Source of the DNA: Rhizobium sp. P38BS-XIX
GTDB taxonomy: Bacteria; Pseudomonadota; Alphaproteobacteria; Rhizobiales; Rhizobiaceae
Direction of reading: 5' to 3'
Assembly: GCF_012641435.1 (NCBI RefSeq)
Contig: NZ_JABAIJ010000005.1
Coordinates: 62,001 to 126,000 of the forward strand
DNA length: 64,000 nt
Part shown: one piece after another, positions 50,484 to 59,773 of the stretch
Position numbering within the stretch: the first letter of the stretch is position 1
Layout: every line of letters begins with the position of its first letter
Program-made: the position numbers and the translations under genes
The notes under the pieces: generated by a model
What the model was told of the DNA's origin: nothing
Database searches by the model: none
The model's input: only the letters and a program-made list of their open reading frames with translations

Positions 50484-52466
50484 ATGGTGCCTGCGGATAA
50501 GCTCGTTCTGCCGTTTCTGGCTTTGCCACGCTCGACCAAGCGTGCGCTTGCCTTGATCGTCGATGCCAGCCTCTGTGTGTTGACGGTCTGGTTTGCCTAC
50601 TGTCTGCGTCTTGACGATTGGGTCATCCTCGAAGGGATCGAATGGCTGCCGGCGATCGTCTCGCTTCTTCTCGCGCTGCCTATTTTTATCGTCCTGGGGC
50701 TTTATCGCGCGATTTTCCGCTATGCGGGCCTCTCGGCATTCGTCACGGTTTTAAAGGCGGTGGCGATCTACGCGCTTGCCTTCATGACGATTTTTACCGC
50801 CATCAGCGTGCCGGGTGTGCCGCGCACGGTCGGCATATTGCAGCCGTTGCTGCTGCTCATCGCCATCGGTCTGTCGCGCATCTGGACGCGCTATTGGCTC
50901 GGCAACGCTTATCAGCGCCTGCTGAACCGCAATCAGCTCGCCAAAGTGTTGATCTACGGCGCCGGCGCCTCGGGACGACAGCTCGCTGGCGCTCTCGCTA
51001 ACAGCGCCGAGTTGAATGTGGTCGGTTATCTCGACGACGATCGCAACCTGCATGGCAGCATCATGGGCGGCCTGCCAATTTACGATCCGGTCGATCTGCC
51101 AGCCCTTGCCGTCTCAAGCGAGATCAAGGACGTATTGCTGGCGCTACCGAATGCCTCACGGCAACGACGCAATGAAATCCTCGATCAGATGCGCAAGGCG
51201 CGTGTCACGGTGCGCACCATGCCGGATTTGACGGCACTCGCCCAGGGTCGCGTTGCGGTGTCCGACCTGCGTGAGCTCGATATCGAGGATCTGCTCGGTC
51301 GCAACGTGATCGCCCCGGAGCGCACGCTGATCGAGAAGAACATTCGGGGCAAGGTGGTCATGGTCACCGGCGCTGGTGGCTCGATCGGCAGCGAACTTTG
51401 TCGCCAGATCCTCAAGAATGGCCCAAGCGCCATCCTGCTCGTGGAGCAAAATGAATTCGGCCTTTACGCCATTCACGGCGAATTGGAAAAATCGGCCGTT
51501 TCCGCCGGCTATCCCGATATCCGCATCATTCCCTTCCTCGCCTCCGTCAGGGACGGCCAGCGGATCGGGCAGATCATGGAGGCCTGGCGGCCGAAGACCG
51601 TCTATCATGCTGCCGCCTACAAGCATGTGCCGCTCGTCGAATACAATCCGGTCGAAGGCATCCGCAACAATGTGCTTGGAACCCAGATTGCGGCTGAAGC
51701 GGCCCGCGAGCATGGTGTTGAGGACTTCGTCCTGATCAGCACGGATAAGGCCGTTCGCCCGACCAACATCATGGGTGCCAGCAAGCGTTTGGCGGAAATG
51801 GTGTTGCAGGCAATGGACGCCGATCGCAAGCCGGGTGTGGCGGGTACCAATTTTGCCATGGTTCGCTTCGGCAATGTGCTTGGCTCCTCGGGATCCGTCG
51901 TACCGCTATTCCGCCAGCAGATCCGAGATGGCGGCCCGATTACGCTGACGCATCCTGACATCACCCGCTATTTCATGACCATTCCCGAGGCGTCGCAGCT
52001 TGTCATCCAGGCCGGCGCGATGTCGGCCGGCGGCGATGTCTTCCTCTTGGATATGGGCGAGCCAGTACGCATCGCCGATCTTGCACGGCGCATGGTGGAG
52101 CTATCCGGTCTGACCGTGCGGGACGAATATGAGCCGGATGGCGATATCGAGCTGGAGATTACCGGCTTGAGGCCGGGCGAAAAGCTCTATGAGGAATTGT
52201 TGATCGGCGACAATCCGCAGGCGACGAGCCACCCGCGGATCATGCATGCCAAAGAAGATTTTCTGCCATGGCCGGAGCTTTCGAAGCGTCTTGCCGCACT
52301 CGAGGCGGCGCTCGACAAGAATGACATACCTTTGGCACGAGCCTTGTTGCAAAAGCTCGTCTCGGGCTATGCCCCAAGCAGCGAAGTGGTGGATCTGGTC
52401 TATCGCGAACGTGAAGCGGAGTTAGGTGTGGGTCAGCCCAACCTCGACAACGTCGCGCAACTGTAA
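50484..52466 (+). CDS. CapD/WbpM-type nucleotide-sugar dehydratase
   Basis: 660 residues. Four to five N-terminal membrane helices (about 15-130), a CoA-binding-like Rossmann segment (VLIYGAGASGRQLAGAL) and the SDR domain with VMVTGAGGSIGSELCRQIL (about 291-309), AAYKHVPLVEYNP, LISTDKAVRPTNIMGASKRLAE, where Met replaces the usual catalytic Tyr as in WbpM/PglF, and DMGEPVRIADLARRM. These enzymes make 4-keto-6-deoxy UDP-sugars by 4,6-dehydration for surface glycans. Confidence 0.95.
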   Translation: MVPADKLVLPFLALPRSTKRALALIVDASLCVLTVWFAYCLRLDDWVILEGIEWLPAIVSLLLALPIFIVLGLYRAIFRYAGLSAFVTVLKAVAIYALAFMTIFTAISVPGVPRTVGILQPLLLLIAIGLSRIWTRYWLGNAYQRLLNRNQLAKVLIYGAGASGRQLAGALANSAELNVVGYLDDDRNLHGSIMGGLPIYDPVDLPALAVSSEIKDVLLALPNASRQRRNEILDQMRKARVTVRTMPDLTALAQGRVAVSDLRELDIEDLLGRNVIAPERTLIEKNIRGKVVMVTGAGGSIGSELCRQILKNGPSAILLVEQNEFGLYAIHGELEKSAVSAGYPDIRIIPFLASVRDGQRIGQIMEAWRPKTVYHAAAYKHVPLVEYNPVEGIRNNVLGTQIAAEAAREHGVEDFVLISTDKAVRPTNIMGASKRLAEMVLQAMDADRKPGVAGTNFAMVRFGNVLGSSGSVVPLFRQQIRDGGPITLTHPDITRYFMTIPEASQLVIQAGAMSAGGDVFLLDMGEPVRIADLARRMVELSGLTVRDEYEPDGDIELEITGLRPGEKLYEELLIGDNPQATSHPRIMHAKEDFLPWPELSKRLAALEAALDKNDIPLARALLQKLVSGYAPSSEVVDLVYREREAELGVGQPNLDNVAQL

Positions 52467-52546
52467 AGCACCTGCCAGCTCAACGTATCGAAGACCAACG
52501 AGCGTCATGCGTTCCCATGGCCTCGTTCGACACGAGGCTGTACGCT

Positions 52547-53410
52547 TTAGCTGTGTTTATTCGTCCGCGGCTTGACGCGCATTGCATAACGCCAGCGGCG
52601 CAGCTGATCGCAGGTACGGAACCAATGTGCCGTCATGCGTAGCAGGAAATGCCGCTTCACGGCGCGGTAATGGACGCGCTTGCCGATGGTGGTGTCGGCG
52701 CGGTGGGGGCTGAAGGCGAGGATGTTTTCAAACGTGGCGAAGGTCTCGACACCGGTGGACCAGCCGCGCTCGAGCGCAACATCGTAAGGAAGCAGCATCG
52801 GCTTCAATGTCACCAGCAGCTTCTTGGCCGCCTTGCGGTTGACGACGTAACAGGCAGCCGACCCCTGCGGGCCATGCATGCAGCGACCAATAATATCGTT
52901 CTCGATGGTCTCGCAAATCGGCTTGAAACCGACCAGGCGATGGTTGACGAGCTTGACGAGGCGAGCGCCATCGACGCTCTTCATCGCCGCGGTCGCGCGC
53001 GCAATCAGGCGCTCGTTCAACTCGACATCATCTTCCATGATGATGGCCATCTCGTCCTCGCTGGCAACGAATTGCTCCAGCGCCAGCAGGTGGCTCCGAT
53101 AACAGCCGTATTCGCCCGCCAGAAGCTTGCGCCCATTGTGGTAGATGAAGGATTTTGGGTGGAAGTCGAGGCGATCCGCTTCGGCTACCTCGCGGCCGTC
53201 GACCGCCTCGATGCGAATGACATCGAGACCATAGTCCTCGGCTTGGCCGCGAAGGCGTTCCCAACGATCGCGCGATCGATCGAGATTGATGACATAGATG
53301 CGCAATTGCTGTTCCACGTTCTCAGCAGTCAAAGGCTCGGCCAAGTGAGGGATGCGATCAATCTGTTCGAGAATGACTGTTACTCCTGCAAACAGAAAGC
53401 GTGCGAACAA
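52547..53410 (-). CDS. Glycosyltransferase family 25 protein
   Basis: Up to 287 residues; the TTG at 53410 has a poor ribosome-binding site, and a GTG at 53317 would start directly before the conserved domain (LRIYVINLDRSRDRWERLRGQAE). GT25 motifs: FIYHNGRKLLAGEYGCYRSHLLALEQF and the acidic MAIIMEDDVELNERL, then HGPQGSAACYVVNRKAAKKLL. The family transfers galactose or similar sugars in lipooligosaccharide and other surface glycans. It converges on the CapD-like gene. Confidence 0.9.
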   Translation of the reverse strand: MFARFLFAGVTVILEQIDRIPHLAEPLTAENVEQQLRIYVINLDRSRDRWERLRGQAEDYGLDVIRIEAVDGREVAEADRLDFHPKSFIYHNGRKLLAGEYGCYRSHLLALEQFVASEDEMAIIMEDDVELNERLIARATAAMKSVDGARLVKLVNHRLVGFKPICETIENDIIGRCMHGPQGSAACYVVNRKAAKKLLVTLKPMLLPYDVALERGWSTGVETFATFENILAFSPHRADTTIGKRVHYRAVKRHFLLRMTAHWFRTCDQLRRWRYAMRVKPRTNKHS

Positions 53411-53667
53411 CTGCTAAGATGACAATTCTCGCACTATATAACATCCTTGTGAATTGTCGCAAATCCGGATTACTCGCAAATGTTGCATTAGCAGATAAAA
53501 GCATTTTATTTGGTGTAACGTAGCGTGAATGGATCTGCGCCGAGCCAAAGCTTGATGCTTCACGGCGATTTTGACAGACGAACCGTTGGCTGTCAGCGCA
53601 GGCCCTACTATATTTTAGTGGTGCGCCGCGCTTGCCGCGATCGCATGGGTAACGGAGCTTAGCTTTC

Positions 53668-54000
53668 ATGCGGATCAAATCGAAAATCGCCATTGTCGCT
53701 CTGGTCTTTGCCGGCCTTGCGCCGGCTACCGCGTTTGCTGACAATCCGCTCATACCCAAGCCCTATGTTGCGCCCGTCTACCCCTATAAAAATCTGCCGG
53801 GCGTCAAGGCACCCAAAATGGCGGCCGACGAGAAGTTTCAGTGCCGCACGACCACCCTGCATCCGGAAGAATTCTATAGGGGTTATTTCTACAGGGGTAT
53901 GCCTCGTTTGGGGTATGTCTGCGAACAGGACGGCGTGATTTCGAGCAGCACCAGAAAGCCGAACTATCAGTACTGGCAGTATAACGGCCCGGATAGATAA
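53668..54000 (+). CDS. Small exported protein of unknown function
   Basis: 110 residues with GGAG 11-14 bases before ATG 53668. Signal peptide RIKSKIAIVALVFAGLAPATAFA. The ~86-residue mature protein is rich in Pro, Tyr and Arg, has two cysteines (FQCRTTT and YVCEQDG) and tandem aromatic motifs (EEFYRGYFYRGMPR). A 257-bp AT-rich gap precedes it. I recognise no family. Surface association is plausible given the neighbouring glycan genes. Confidence 0.7.
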   Translation: MRIKSKIAIVALVFAGLAPATAFADNPLIPKPYVAPVYPYKNLPGVKAPKMAADEKFQCRTTTLHPEEFYRGYFYRGMPRLGYVCEQDGVISSSTRKPNYQYWQYNGPDR

Positions 54001-54062
54001 CGCCCGCCACCTGCTGAAATAAGTAGCAATCCAGGCAAAAACGGTGCACGTTCCTATCTAAA

Positions 54063-54081
54063 GCCTGAGCATTTCTCAGGC
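54063..54081. terminator. Small hairpin between the exported-protein gene and the dehydrogenase gene
   Basis: GCCTGAG (54063-54069) pairs with CTCAGGC (54075-54081) around a five-base loop, 62 bases after the stop at 54000. No T-run; weak terminator at most. Confidence 0.3.
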
Positions 54082-54088
54082 GATAATC

Positions 54089-54173
54089 TGAAAATAAATT
54101 TCATGTTTCAGGGTAAATGCGCGAACGTCGTTGACGAATGCGAAAATTTGCCCCAAGCTTACGAAAATAAATT
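54089..54173. promoter_or_regulatory. Two copies of an AT-rich GAAAATAAATT motif upstream of the sugar operon
   Basis: TGAAAATAAATTTCA (54089-54103, outer arms TGAAA/TTTCA inverted) and CGAAAATAAATTACG (54162-54176) share GAAAATAAATT. They lie 91-105 and 18-32 bases before the start at 54194. A close relative, GAAAATAATTT, lies upstream of the RpiR gene (62940-62950). Candidate RpiR operators. Confidence 0.4.
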
Positions 54174-54193
54174 ACGTAATGGGAACTTAAAGC

Positions 54194-55351
54194 ATGCGCG
54201 TTGGAATCATTGGGCTGGGATTCCGCCTGGGCTATCTGGGCTATGTCTTCAAGGCGATCGACGAGAGCTTCGAGATTGCCGGATATGTCGATCCGGAACC
54301 TGCAGGCTTGCCGGGTCTGATCGAACAAGGCATCTCGGTCGGAAAGGCCTATGCGACCCCTCAGGATCTGATTGCGAACGAGAAGATCGATCTCCTGATG
54401 ATTGGTTCGCCGAACCACATGCATCTCGATCATATCCGTATCGGTTTGGAAGCCGGTCTCAAGATCTTCTGCGAAAAGCCGATCGTGACGACGATCAAGG
54501 ACAGCATCGAGCTTGCTCGCCTGATGGCCAAGTTTGGTCATGAGCGCCTGAATGTCGGTCTCGTGCTGCGCTACTCGCCGATGTATCGCGATCTCCTGAC
54601 TGCCCAGGCCGAAGGAAAGCTCGGTCATGTCGTTTCCATAGAGGCGGCCGAGCATATCGAGCCCTATCACGGCGCGTTCTTCATGCGCGATTGGCGCCGC
54701 TACGAACGTTATTCCGGCAGCTTCATGCTGGAGAAATGCTGCCATGACCTCGACCTTTATAATGGCGTGGTCGGTGCGCGCCCGGAGAGGGTTGCAAGCT
54801 TCGGCGGTCGCAAGAGCTTCATTCCGGAAAACGATCCGGCGCGGGAAGGCATCAACGATCTCGAGCTTTTCCATCGCAAGCCGAGCGGCTGGATGGGATC
54901 GGACAAGGTCTTCGACAGCGACGGCGATATCATCGATTACCAGGTGGCAATCGTCGAGTACGCCAATGGCGTCGGCATGAATTTCCATACCAACCTGAAT
55001 GTGCCGGATCAGTTCCGCCGCTTTGCCATCATGGGTTCGCGCGGCATGGCCGAGGGTGACTTCATCCGTGGCTACTTCAATGTTCACGAAATGCTGACCG
55101 GCAAGAAGGTGATCGAAAATACCTACGCAGCCACCACGCTTTCTCAGCATTATGGTGCCGACGAGCAGATGGCCGCCGATATCATCGCAAACGTCAAATC
55201 GGGACTGCATCTGCCCGTTTCGACGCTCAATGCACTGGAAGCGGGCATTCTTGCCCTGTCGATGGACGAAGCACGTATGAAGAAGGCCGTCATCGATCTC
55301 CGACCGATCTGGGACGAGTTCGACGAAGCGCTTCATTCAAGAGCGGCCTAG
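54194..55351 (+). CDS. Gfo/Idh/MocA-family oxidoreductase
   Basis: 385 residues. N-terminal Rossmann domain with VGIIGLGFRLGYLGYVFKAI (about 3-22) and the signature EKP in KIFCEKPIVTTIKD (about 93-106, Lys implicated in catalysis), then the alpha/beta C-terminal domain with FMLEKCCHDLDLYNGVVG carrying the conserved HDxD-like motif. Members oxidise or reduce sugars and cyclitols with NAD(P). First gene of a five-gene operon with a sugar importer, so it likely acts on the imported compound. Confidence 0.94.
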   Translation: MRVGIIGLGFRLGYLGYVFKAIDESFEIAGYVDPEPAGLPGLIEQGISVGKAYATPQDLIANEKIDLLMIGSPNHMHLDHIRIGLEAGLKIFCEKPIVTTIKDSIELARLMAKFGHERLNVGLVLRYSPMYRDLLTAQAEGKLGHVVSIEAAEHIEPYHGAFFMRDWRRYERYSGSFMLEKCCHDLDLYNGVVGARPERVASFGGRKSFIPENDPAREGINDLELFHRKPSGWMGSDKVFDSDGDIIDYQVAIVEYANGVGMNFHTNLNVPDQFRRFAIMGSRGMAEGDFIRGYFNVHEMLTGKKVIENTYAATTLSQHYGADEQMAADIIANVKSGLHLPVSTLNALEAGILALSMDEARMKKAVIDLRPIWDEFDEALHSRAA

Positions 55352-55364
55352 GGAGGGGCGCAGG

Positions 55365-56252
55365 ATGGGTGTTCAACGCAGCACGGTCATCTTCGCCTGG
55401 CTTCTGCTTTTCCCGGCTCTCCTCTACGTCACCGTCATCGTCGCCTATCCGCTGGTGGACACGATTATCCTGTCCTTCACCGATGCGTCGTTAAAGAAGC
55501 TGACGAATTGGGTTGGGTTCGAGAATTATGCGAAGATCTTCAATGATACGTTCGCAGGCGTCATCGTTCGGACCTTCATCTGGACGTTCTTTTCCGTCTC
55601 GATCAAGATGATCATCGGCACACTCGGCGCGGCGTTGTTGAATTCCGCCGTTCCCGGTCGCGCACTCTTCCGCATCTTGACCATGCCACCCTGGATCGTG
55701 CCGATGGCGATTGGCATCTTCATGTGGGGCTGGATGTATAATGGCCAGTTCGGCATGATTTCCGGTCTGCTCCAGCGCTTCGGCATCGTCGATAGTCCGG
55801 TGGCGTTCCTCGCCTATGGCAGCACGGCTTTCTGGGCGACGATCGTCACCGACGTCTGGATCGGTGTGCCGATGGTCACTCTTTATATGCTGGCCGCCAT
55901 GCAGTCGATTCCGCACGATCTCTACGAGGCCGCATGGACGGATGGCGCCGGTCGCTTCTATCGCTTCCGCCGCATCACCTTGCCACTGCTGGTGCCGTCT
56001 CTGGTTACCATGTCGATGCTGTCGCTGATTTCGACCTTCAATTCCTTCGACATCATCTGGATCCTGACCCGCGGCGGCCCGAATGGCGAAACGACGACGA
56101 TGATCATCGATACCTATCGTACCGCGATCGGGTCCTACAAATACGGTGAGGGTGCTGCCCGCGCCGTTCTGATCTGCATCTTCCTGTCGCTTTTCTGCCT
56201 TGCCTATTTCCGCCTGACGAGCCGCTTTTCAACGGGAGCCAAGCAACGATGA
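55365..56252 (+). CDS. Carbohydrate ABC importer permease (MalF/UgpA type)
   Basis: 295 residues, six membrane helices. The cytoplasmic EAA loop reads IPHDLYEAAWTDGAGRFYRFRRITLPLLVPS (about 183-213). N-terminal FAWLLLFPALLYVTVIVAYPLVDTIILSF is typical of the MalF/UgpA group. The stop overlaps the start of the next permease (ATGA, 56249-56252). Confidence 0.95.
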   Translation: MGVQRSTVIFAWLLLFPALLYVTVIVAYPLVDTIILSFTDASLKKLTNWVGFENYAKIFNDTFAGVIVRTFIWTFFSVSIKMIIGTLGAALLNSAVPGRALFRILTMPPWIVPMAIGIFMWGWMYNGQFGMISGLLQRFGIVDSPVAFLAYGSTAFWATIVTDVWIGVPMVTLYMLAAMQSIPHDLYEAAWTDGAGRFYRFRRITLPLLVPSLVTMSMLSLISTFNSFDIIWILTRGGPNGETTTMIIDTYRTAIGSYKYGEGAARAVLICIFLSLFCLAYFRLTSRFSTGAKQR

Positions 56253-57106
56253 GCCAGCCTTCGATGATCCATCGTTACAAGTGGTATGAGCTCATCGGCA
56301 TTTATGCCGGGATCCTGCTGTTTCTCACCTTCGTGCTGGCGCCTTTCATTGAAGGCTTCCTGGTGTCGTTGAAGCCGCTCAGCCAGCTCTTCTCGTCACC
56401 CTATCGGTTCATTCCCGAGAACGGTTCCTTTGCAGCCTATCGGACGATGTGGACGAGCGTGCCCGGCTTCGGCTGGTACATCTTCAACTCATTCCTGGTT
56501 TCTGGCTCCATCACCATCATTGTGCTGATCCTTGTGGTGCCGGCGGCCTATGCCTTTGCGCGCTTCGAGTTCAAGGGGTCCGGCCCGCTGCTGGGTGCCT
56601 TCCTGGCGGTCAAGATGTTTTCCGGCGCCGTGCTGCTGATCCCGCTGTTTCGCCTCATGCGCTCGTTCGGTTTTCTGAACACCTATTTCGCCATGATCGT
56701 GCCGGGCGTGGCCTTCATCATACCGACCGGAATCTGGTTGCTGCACACTTACATCAGGCGCATTCCGCGCGAACTTGACGAAGCCGCCTATGTCGACGGC
56801 GCAAGCCAGCTCTACACCCTGCGTCGCGTCATCCTGCCGATCGCCATGCCCGGCATCGTCGTTGTCGCGATTTCCTCGTTCATCGAGGCATACGCGCAGC
56901 AGTTCATCTATGCTCTTACCTTCAATTCGAAGACGGAATACATGCCGCTGCCGGTTGGGCTCTTTGCCTATTTCGGCCGGCAGGAAGTCGTCTGGAATGA
57001 ACTCATGGCCGCAAGTTTCGTCGGCATCGCGCCGGCTCTGGTCGTGATCTTCTTCCTGCAACGGTATCTCGTCAGCGGTCTGACCGCCGGCGCGGTGAAG
57101 CAATAA
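56249..57106 (+). CDS. Carbohydrate ABC importer permease (MalG/UgpE type)
   Basis: 285 residues, six membrane helices. EAA loop IPRELDEAAYVDGASQLYTLRRVILPIAMPG (about 173-203). The motif LLHTYIRRIPRELDEAA and the C-terminal VVIFFLQRYLVSGLTAGAVKQ are family hallmarks. Forms the transport channel with the product at 55365. Confidence 0.95.
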   Translation: MSQPSMIHRYKWYELIGIYAGILLFLTFVLAPFIEGFLVSLKPLSQLFSSPYRFIPENGSFAAYRTMWTSVPGFGWYIFNSFLVSGSITIIVLILVVPAAYAFARFEFKGSGPLLGAFLAVKMFSGAVLLIPLFRLMRSFGFLNTYFAMIVPGVAFIIPTGIWLLHTYIRRIPRELDEAAYVDGASQLYTLRRVILPIAMPGIVVVAISSFIEAYAQQFIYALTFNSKTEYMPLPVGLFAYFGRQEVVWNELMAASFVGIAPALVVIFFLQRYLVSGLTAGAVKQ

Positions 57107-57142
57107 AATCAATCAACCACCAGAGAGAACGGGAGCTTAAAC

Positions 57143-58372
57143 GTGACATTCCATTTCAAGACGGGGCTTCTAGCCCTTGCTTTGCTCGGCTCCACCGCGC
57201 TTGGCGCCGTGAATGCCCAGGCCGCCGACAAGGAGATCAGCTGGATCTATTGCGGCGACAGCATCGATCCGATCCACGTCAAATACATCAAGCAGTGGGA
57301 AGAAAAGAACCCGGGCTGGGCCGTCAAGCCTGAGGTCGTCGGCTGGGAGCAGTGCCAGGACAAGGCAACGACGCTGGCCGCCGCCGGCACGCCGGTCGCC
57401 ATGGCCTATGTCGGTTCGCGCACGCTGAAGCAGTTCGCTGATAACGATCTGATCGTTCCGATCCCGATGACGGACGACGAGAAGAAGGCCTATTATCCGG
57501 GCATCGTTAATACCGTAACCTTCGATGGACAGCAGTGGGGCACGCCTATCGCCTTCTCGACCAAGGCGCTCTACTGGAACAAGGACCTCTTCAAGAAGGC
57601 CGGTCTTGATCCGGAAAAGCCGCCGACCACCTGGGCCGAGGAAATCGCCGACGCCAAGCAGATCAAGGAAAAGACTGGCACCCCGGGCTACGGCCTCTCC
57701 GCGAAGACCTTCGACAACACCATGCACCAGTTCCTGCATTGGGTTTACACCAATAACGGCAAGGTCATCGATGGCGACAAGATCACCCTAGACAGCCCGG
57801 AAGTGCTGGCCGCGCTTCAGGCTTACAAGGACATCACGCCTTATTCGGTCGAAGGGCCGACGGCTTACGAGCAGAATGAAATGCGCGCCATCTTCCTCGA
57901 TGGCAAGGTCGGCATGATCCAGGCCGGCTCCGGCGCTGCCGCTCGCTTGAAGGAAACGAAGATCAGCTGGGGTGTTGCACCCTTGCCGCTCGGTCCTTCT
58001 GCCAAGGGTCAGGGCACGCTGCTCATCACCGACAGCCTTGCCGTCTTCAAGGGTTCCGGCGTGGAGGAAAAGGCGATCGACCTGGCCAAGTTCATCACCT
58101 CTCCCGGTCCGCAGGGCGAGTACGAACTTCAGGGCGGTGCCGGCCTGACGCCGCTGCGCCCGTCGCCACAGGTTGACGAGTTCGTCAAGAAGGATCCTTC
58201 CTGGAAGCCGTTCATCGACGGCATCGCCTATGGCGGTCCCGAGCCGCTCTTCAAGGACTACAAGGGCTTCCAGAACGTGATGATCGCCATGGTTCAGTCC
58301 GTCGTGACGGGCCAGGCTCAGCCGGCAGACGCCTTGAAGAAGGCTGCTGCGGATCTCGAGCAGTACAAGTAA
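57143..58372 (+). CDS. Carbohydrate ABC substrate-binding protein (SBP family 1)
   Basis: 409 residues with a GTG start at 57143 (GGGAG 8-12 bases upstream). Signal peptide FKTGLLALALLGSTALGAVNAQA. The mature protein shows the MalE/UgpB pattern: QWEEKNPGWAVKPEVVGWEQCQDK, YVGSRTLKQFADNDLIVPI, GTPIAFSTKALYWNKDLFKKAGLDPEKPPTTWAE and GKVGMIQAGSGAAARLKE. Two cysteines (YCGD, QCQD) may form a disulfide. Ligand unknown; sugars, glycerol-phosphates or sugar-like conjugates are typical. Confidence 0.94.
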   Translation: MTFHFKTGLLALALLGSTALGAVNAQAADKEISWIYCGDSIDPIHVKYIKQWEEKNPGWAVKPEVVGWEQCQDKATTLAAAGTPVAMAYVGSRTLKQFADNDLIVPIPMTDDEKKAYYPGIVNTVTFDGQQWGTPIAFSTKALYWNKDLFKKAGLDPEKPPTTWAEEIADAKQIKEKTGTPGYGLSAKTFDNTMHQFLHWVYTNNGKVIDGDKITLDSPEVLAALQAYKDITPYSVEGPTAYEQNEMRAIFLDGKVGMIQAGSGAAARLKETKISWGVAPLPLGPSAKGQGTLLITDSLAVFKGSGVEEKAIDLAKFITSPGPQGEYELQGGAGLTPLRPSPQVDEFVKKDPSWKPFIDGIAYGGPEPLFKDYKGFQNVMIAMVQSVVTGQAQPADALKKAAADLEQYK

Positions 58373-58388
58373 GATCTGAAAGTCACCG

Positions 58389-58411
58389 GGCCGCGCGCAT
58401 CGCGCGCGGCC
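58389..58411 (+). terminator. GC-rich hairpin between binding-protein and ATPase genes
   Basis: GGCCGCGCGC-ATC-GCGCGCGGCC is a perfect 10-bp stem with a three-base loop, followed by TTT, 16 bases after the binding-protein stop. It is a likely partial terminator or mRNA stabiliser that keeps the receptor more abundant than the ATPase. Confidence 0.65.
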
Positions 58412-58457
58412 TTTGGAGCCCTGCCCGCCCCATGGCGGCGCCGCGCGGAGTCAGAGT

Positions 58458-59591
58458 TTGGGAAAGCTGCACCTTAATCAGGTCAAAAAATCTTATGGTC
58501 ATTTCGAGGTCATCAAGGGCGTCGAGCTCGATGTAAATGACGGTGAGTTCATCGTCTTCGTCGGTCCGTCCGGCTGCGGCAAGTCGACCTTGCTGCGCAT
58601 GATTGCAGGCCTCGACGAAGTGACCAGCGGCGACATCATGATCGATGGTGGTCGCGTCAATGATCTGCCGCCCGTCAAGCGCGGCATCGCCATGGTCTTC
58701 CAGTCCTATGCTCTCTATCCGCACATGTCGGTGTTCGAGAACATCGCCTTCCCGCTGCGGGTGGAGAAGATGCCGGAAGACAAGCTGAAGGCCAAGGTGG
58801 AGCATGCCGCGCGCATCCTGCACCTCGATAAACGCCTGCAGGAAAAGCCGGGTCAGTTGTCAGGCGGCCAGCGTCAGCGTGTCGCCATCGGCCGCGCGAT
58901 CGTGCGTGAACCGAAGATCTTCCTCTTCGACGAGCCGCTATCGAACCTCGATGCCGCACTGCGCGCCGATATGCGCATCGAGCTTGCGAAGTTGCATCGG
59001 CAGCTGCAGGCGACGATGATCTACGTGACGCACGATCAGGTCGAGGCCATGACCATGGCCGACCGCATCGTCGTCCTCAACGCCGGCGAGATATCGCAGG
59101 TCGGCGCTCCGCTGGAGCTTTATCACAAGCCAGCGAACACCTTCGTTGCCCGCTTCATCGGCAATCCGAAGATGAATTTCCTGCCTGTTACCTGCACCGG
59201 TATCAGCGATGCGGGCGTGGAGGTGGATTACAAGGGGCAGAAAGCGCTGTTGCCGGTCAAGCCGCGCGAGGGTTATGTCGGCAAGCCGCTGACGCTCGGG
59301 ATCCGGCCGGAACATGTCCAGATCGGCGATGGCGATTTGACTTTGACCATCGTGCCGACTGTCGTGGAGCGCCTTGGCGCCCAGACCGTCGCCTATGCCA
59401 CGACGGACGGGGTCGATGAAAATTTCTGTGCGACGTTGGCCGGGAGTGCCGCGATCCGCATGGATACACCGCTGAAGACCGGCATCCGCCTGAGCGACTG
59501 CCATCTCTTCGATGAAAACGGTCAGGCGTTCGAACGCCGGGTGGAGTTGACCGAGATCGACATGGAAGTACTCAATCAGGCCGCTTCCTAG
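58458..59591 (+). CDS. Carbohydrate ABC importer ATPase (MalK/UgpC type)
   Basis: 377 residues with a TTG start at 58458, chosen because GGAG lies 8 bases upstream and GKLHLNQVKKSYG is the normal family start. Walker A GPSGCGKST (about 36-44), Q-loop VFQSYALYPHMSV, signature LSGGQRQRVAIGRAIV (about 134-149), Walker B IFLFDEPLSNLDAALR and His switch VTHDQVEAMTMADRI. C-terminal TOBE/regulatory domain from about 240. Its TAG stop (59589-59591) is the first triplet of RIME copy 2. Confidence 0.95.
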   Translation: MGKLHLNQVKKSYGHFEVIKGVELDVNDGEFIVFVGPSGCGKSTLLRMIAGLDEVTSGDIMIDGGRVNDLPPVKRGIAMVFQSYALYPHMSVFENIAFPLRVEKMPEDKLKAKVEHAARILHLDKRLQEKPGQLSGGQRQRVAIGRAIVREPKIFLFDEPLSNLDAALRADMRIELAKLHRQLQATMIYVTHDQVEAMTMADRIVVLNAGEISQVGAPLELYHKPANTFVARFIGNPKMNFLPVTCTGISDAGVEVDYKGQKALLPVKPREGYVGKPLTLGIRPEHVQIGDGDLTLTIVPTVVERLGAQTVAYATTDGVDENFCATLAGSAAIRMDTPLKTGIRLSDCHLFDENGQAFERRVELTEIDMEVLNQAAS

Positions 59592-59693
59592 AGCAATCCC
59601 AGGAAAAGTGCGCAGCGGTTTTTCGCCCGGAATTGCGTGAAGCCAAAAAGATCGAGCGGCTCAGATTTTCCGTGGAAAGCTGAACCGCTCCAA
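59589..59693. repeat. RIME1-like intergenic repeat, copy 2
   Basis: Same orientation and layout as 27787-27891: AGAGCAATCCCAGGAAAAGT... with the palindrome GAGCGGCTCAG/CTGAACCGCTC near the right end (one mismatch) and CGGAATTGCG in the middle. It differs by scattered substitutions, so the copies are not recent duplicates. It lies between the importer operon and the bidirectional terminator at 59723. Confidence 0.85.
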
Positions 59694-59722
59694 GGGCGGG
59701 TGATCACCTGACGATGCAATAA

Positions 59723-59750
59723 AAAACGGCGGCCCGAAGGTCGCCGTTTT
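59723..59750. terminator. Bidirectional rho-independent terminator
   Basis: AAAACGGCGGCC pairs with GGTCGCCGTTTT (59723-59734/59739-59750, one G-T pair) around CGAA, with T-runs in both directions (plus: CTTTTT after 59750; minus: A run 59721-59726). It serves both the importer operon (plus) and the D-threonine-aldolase-like operon (minus). Confidence 0.9.
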
Positions 59751-59773
59751 CTTTTTGAGACTTGGTCGTGTGT

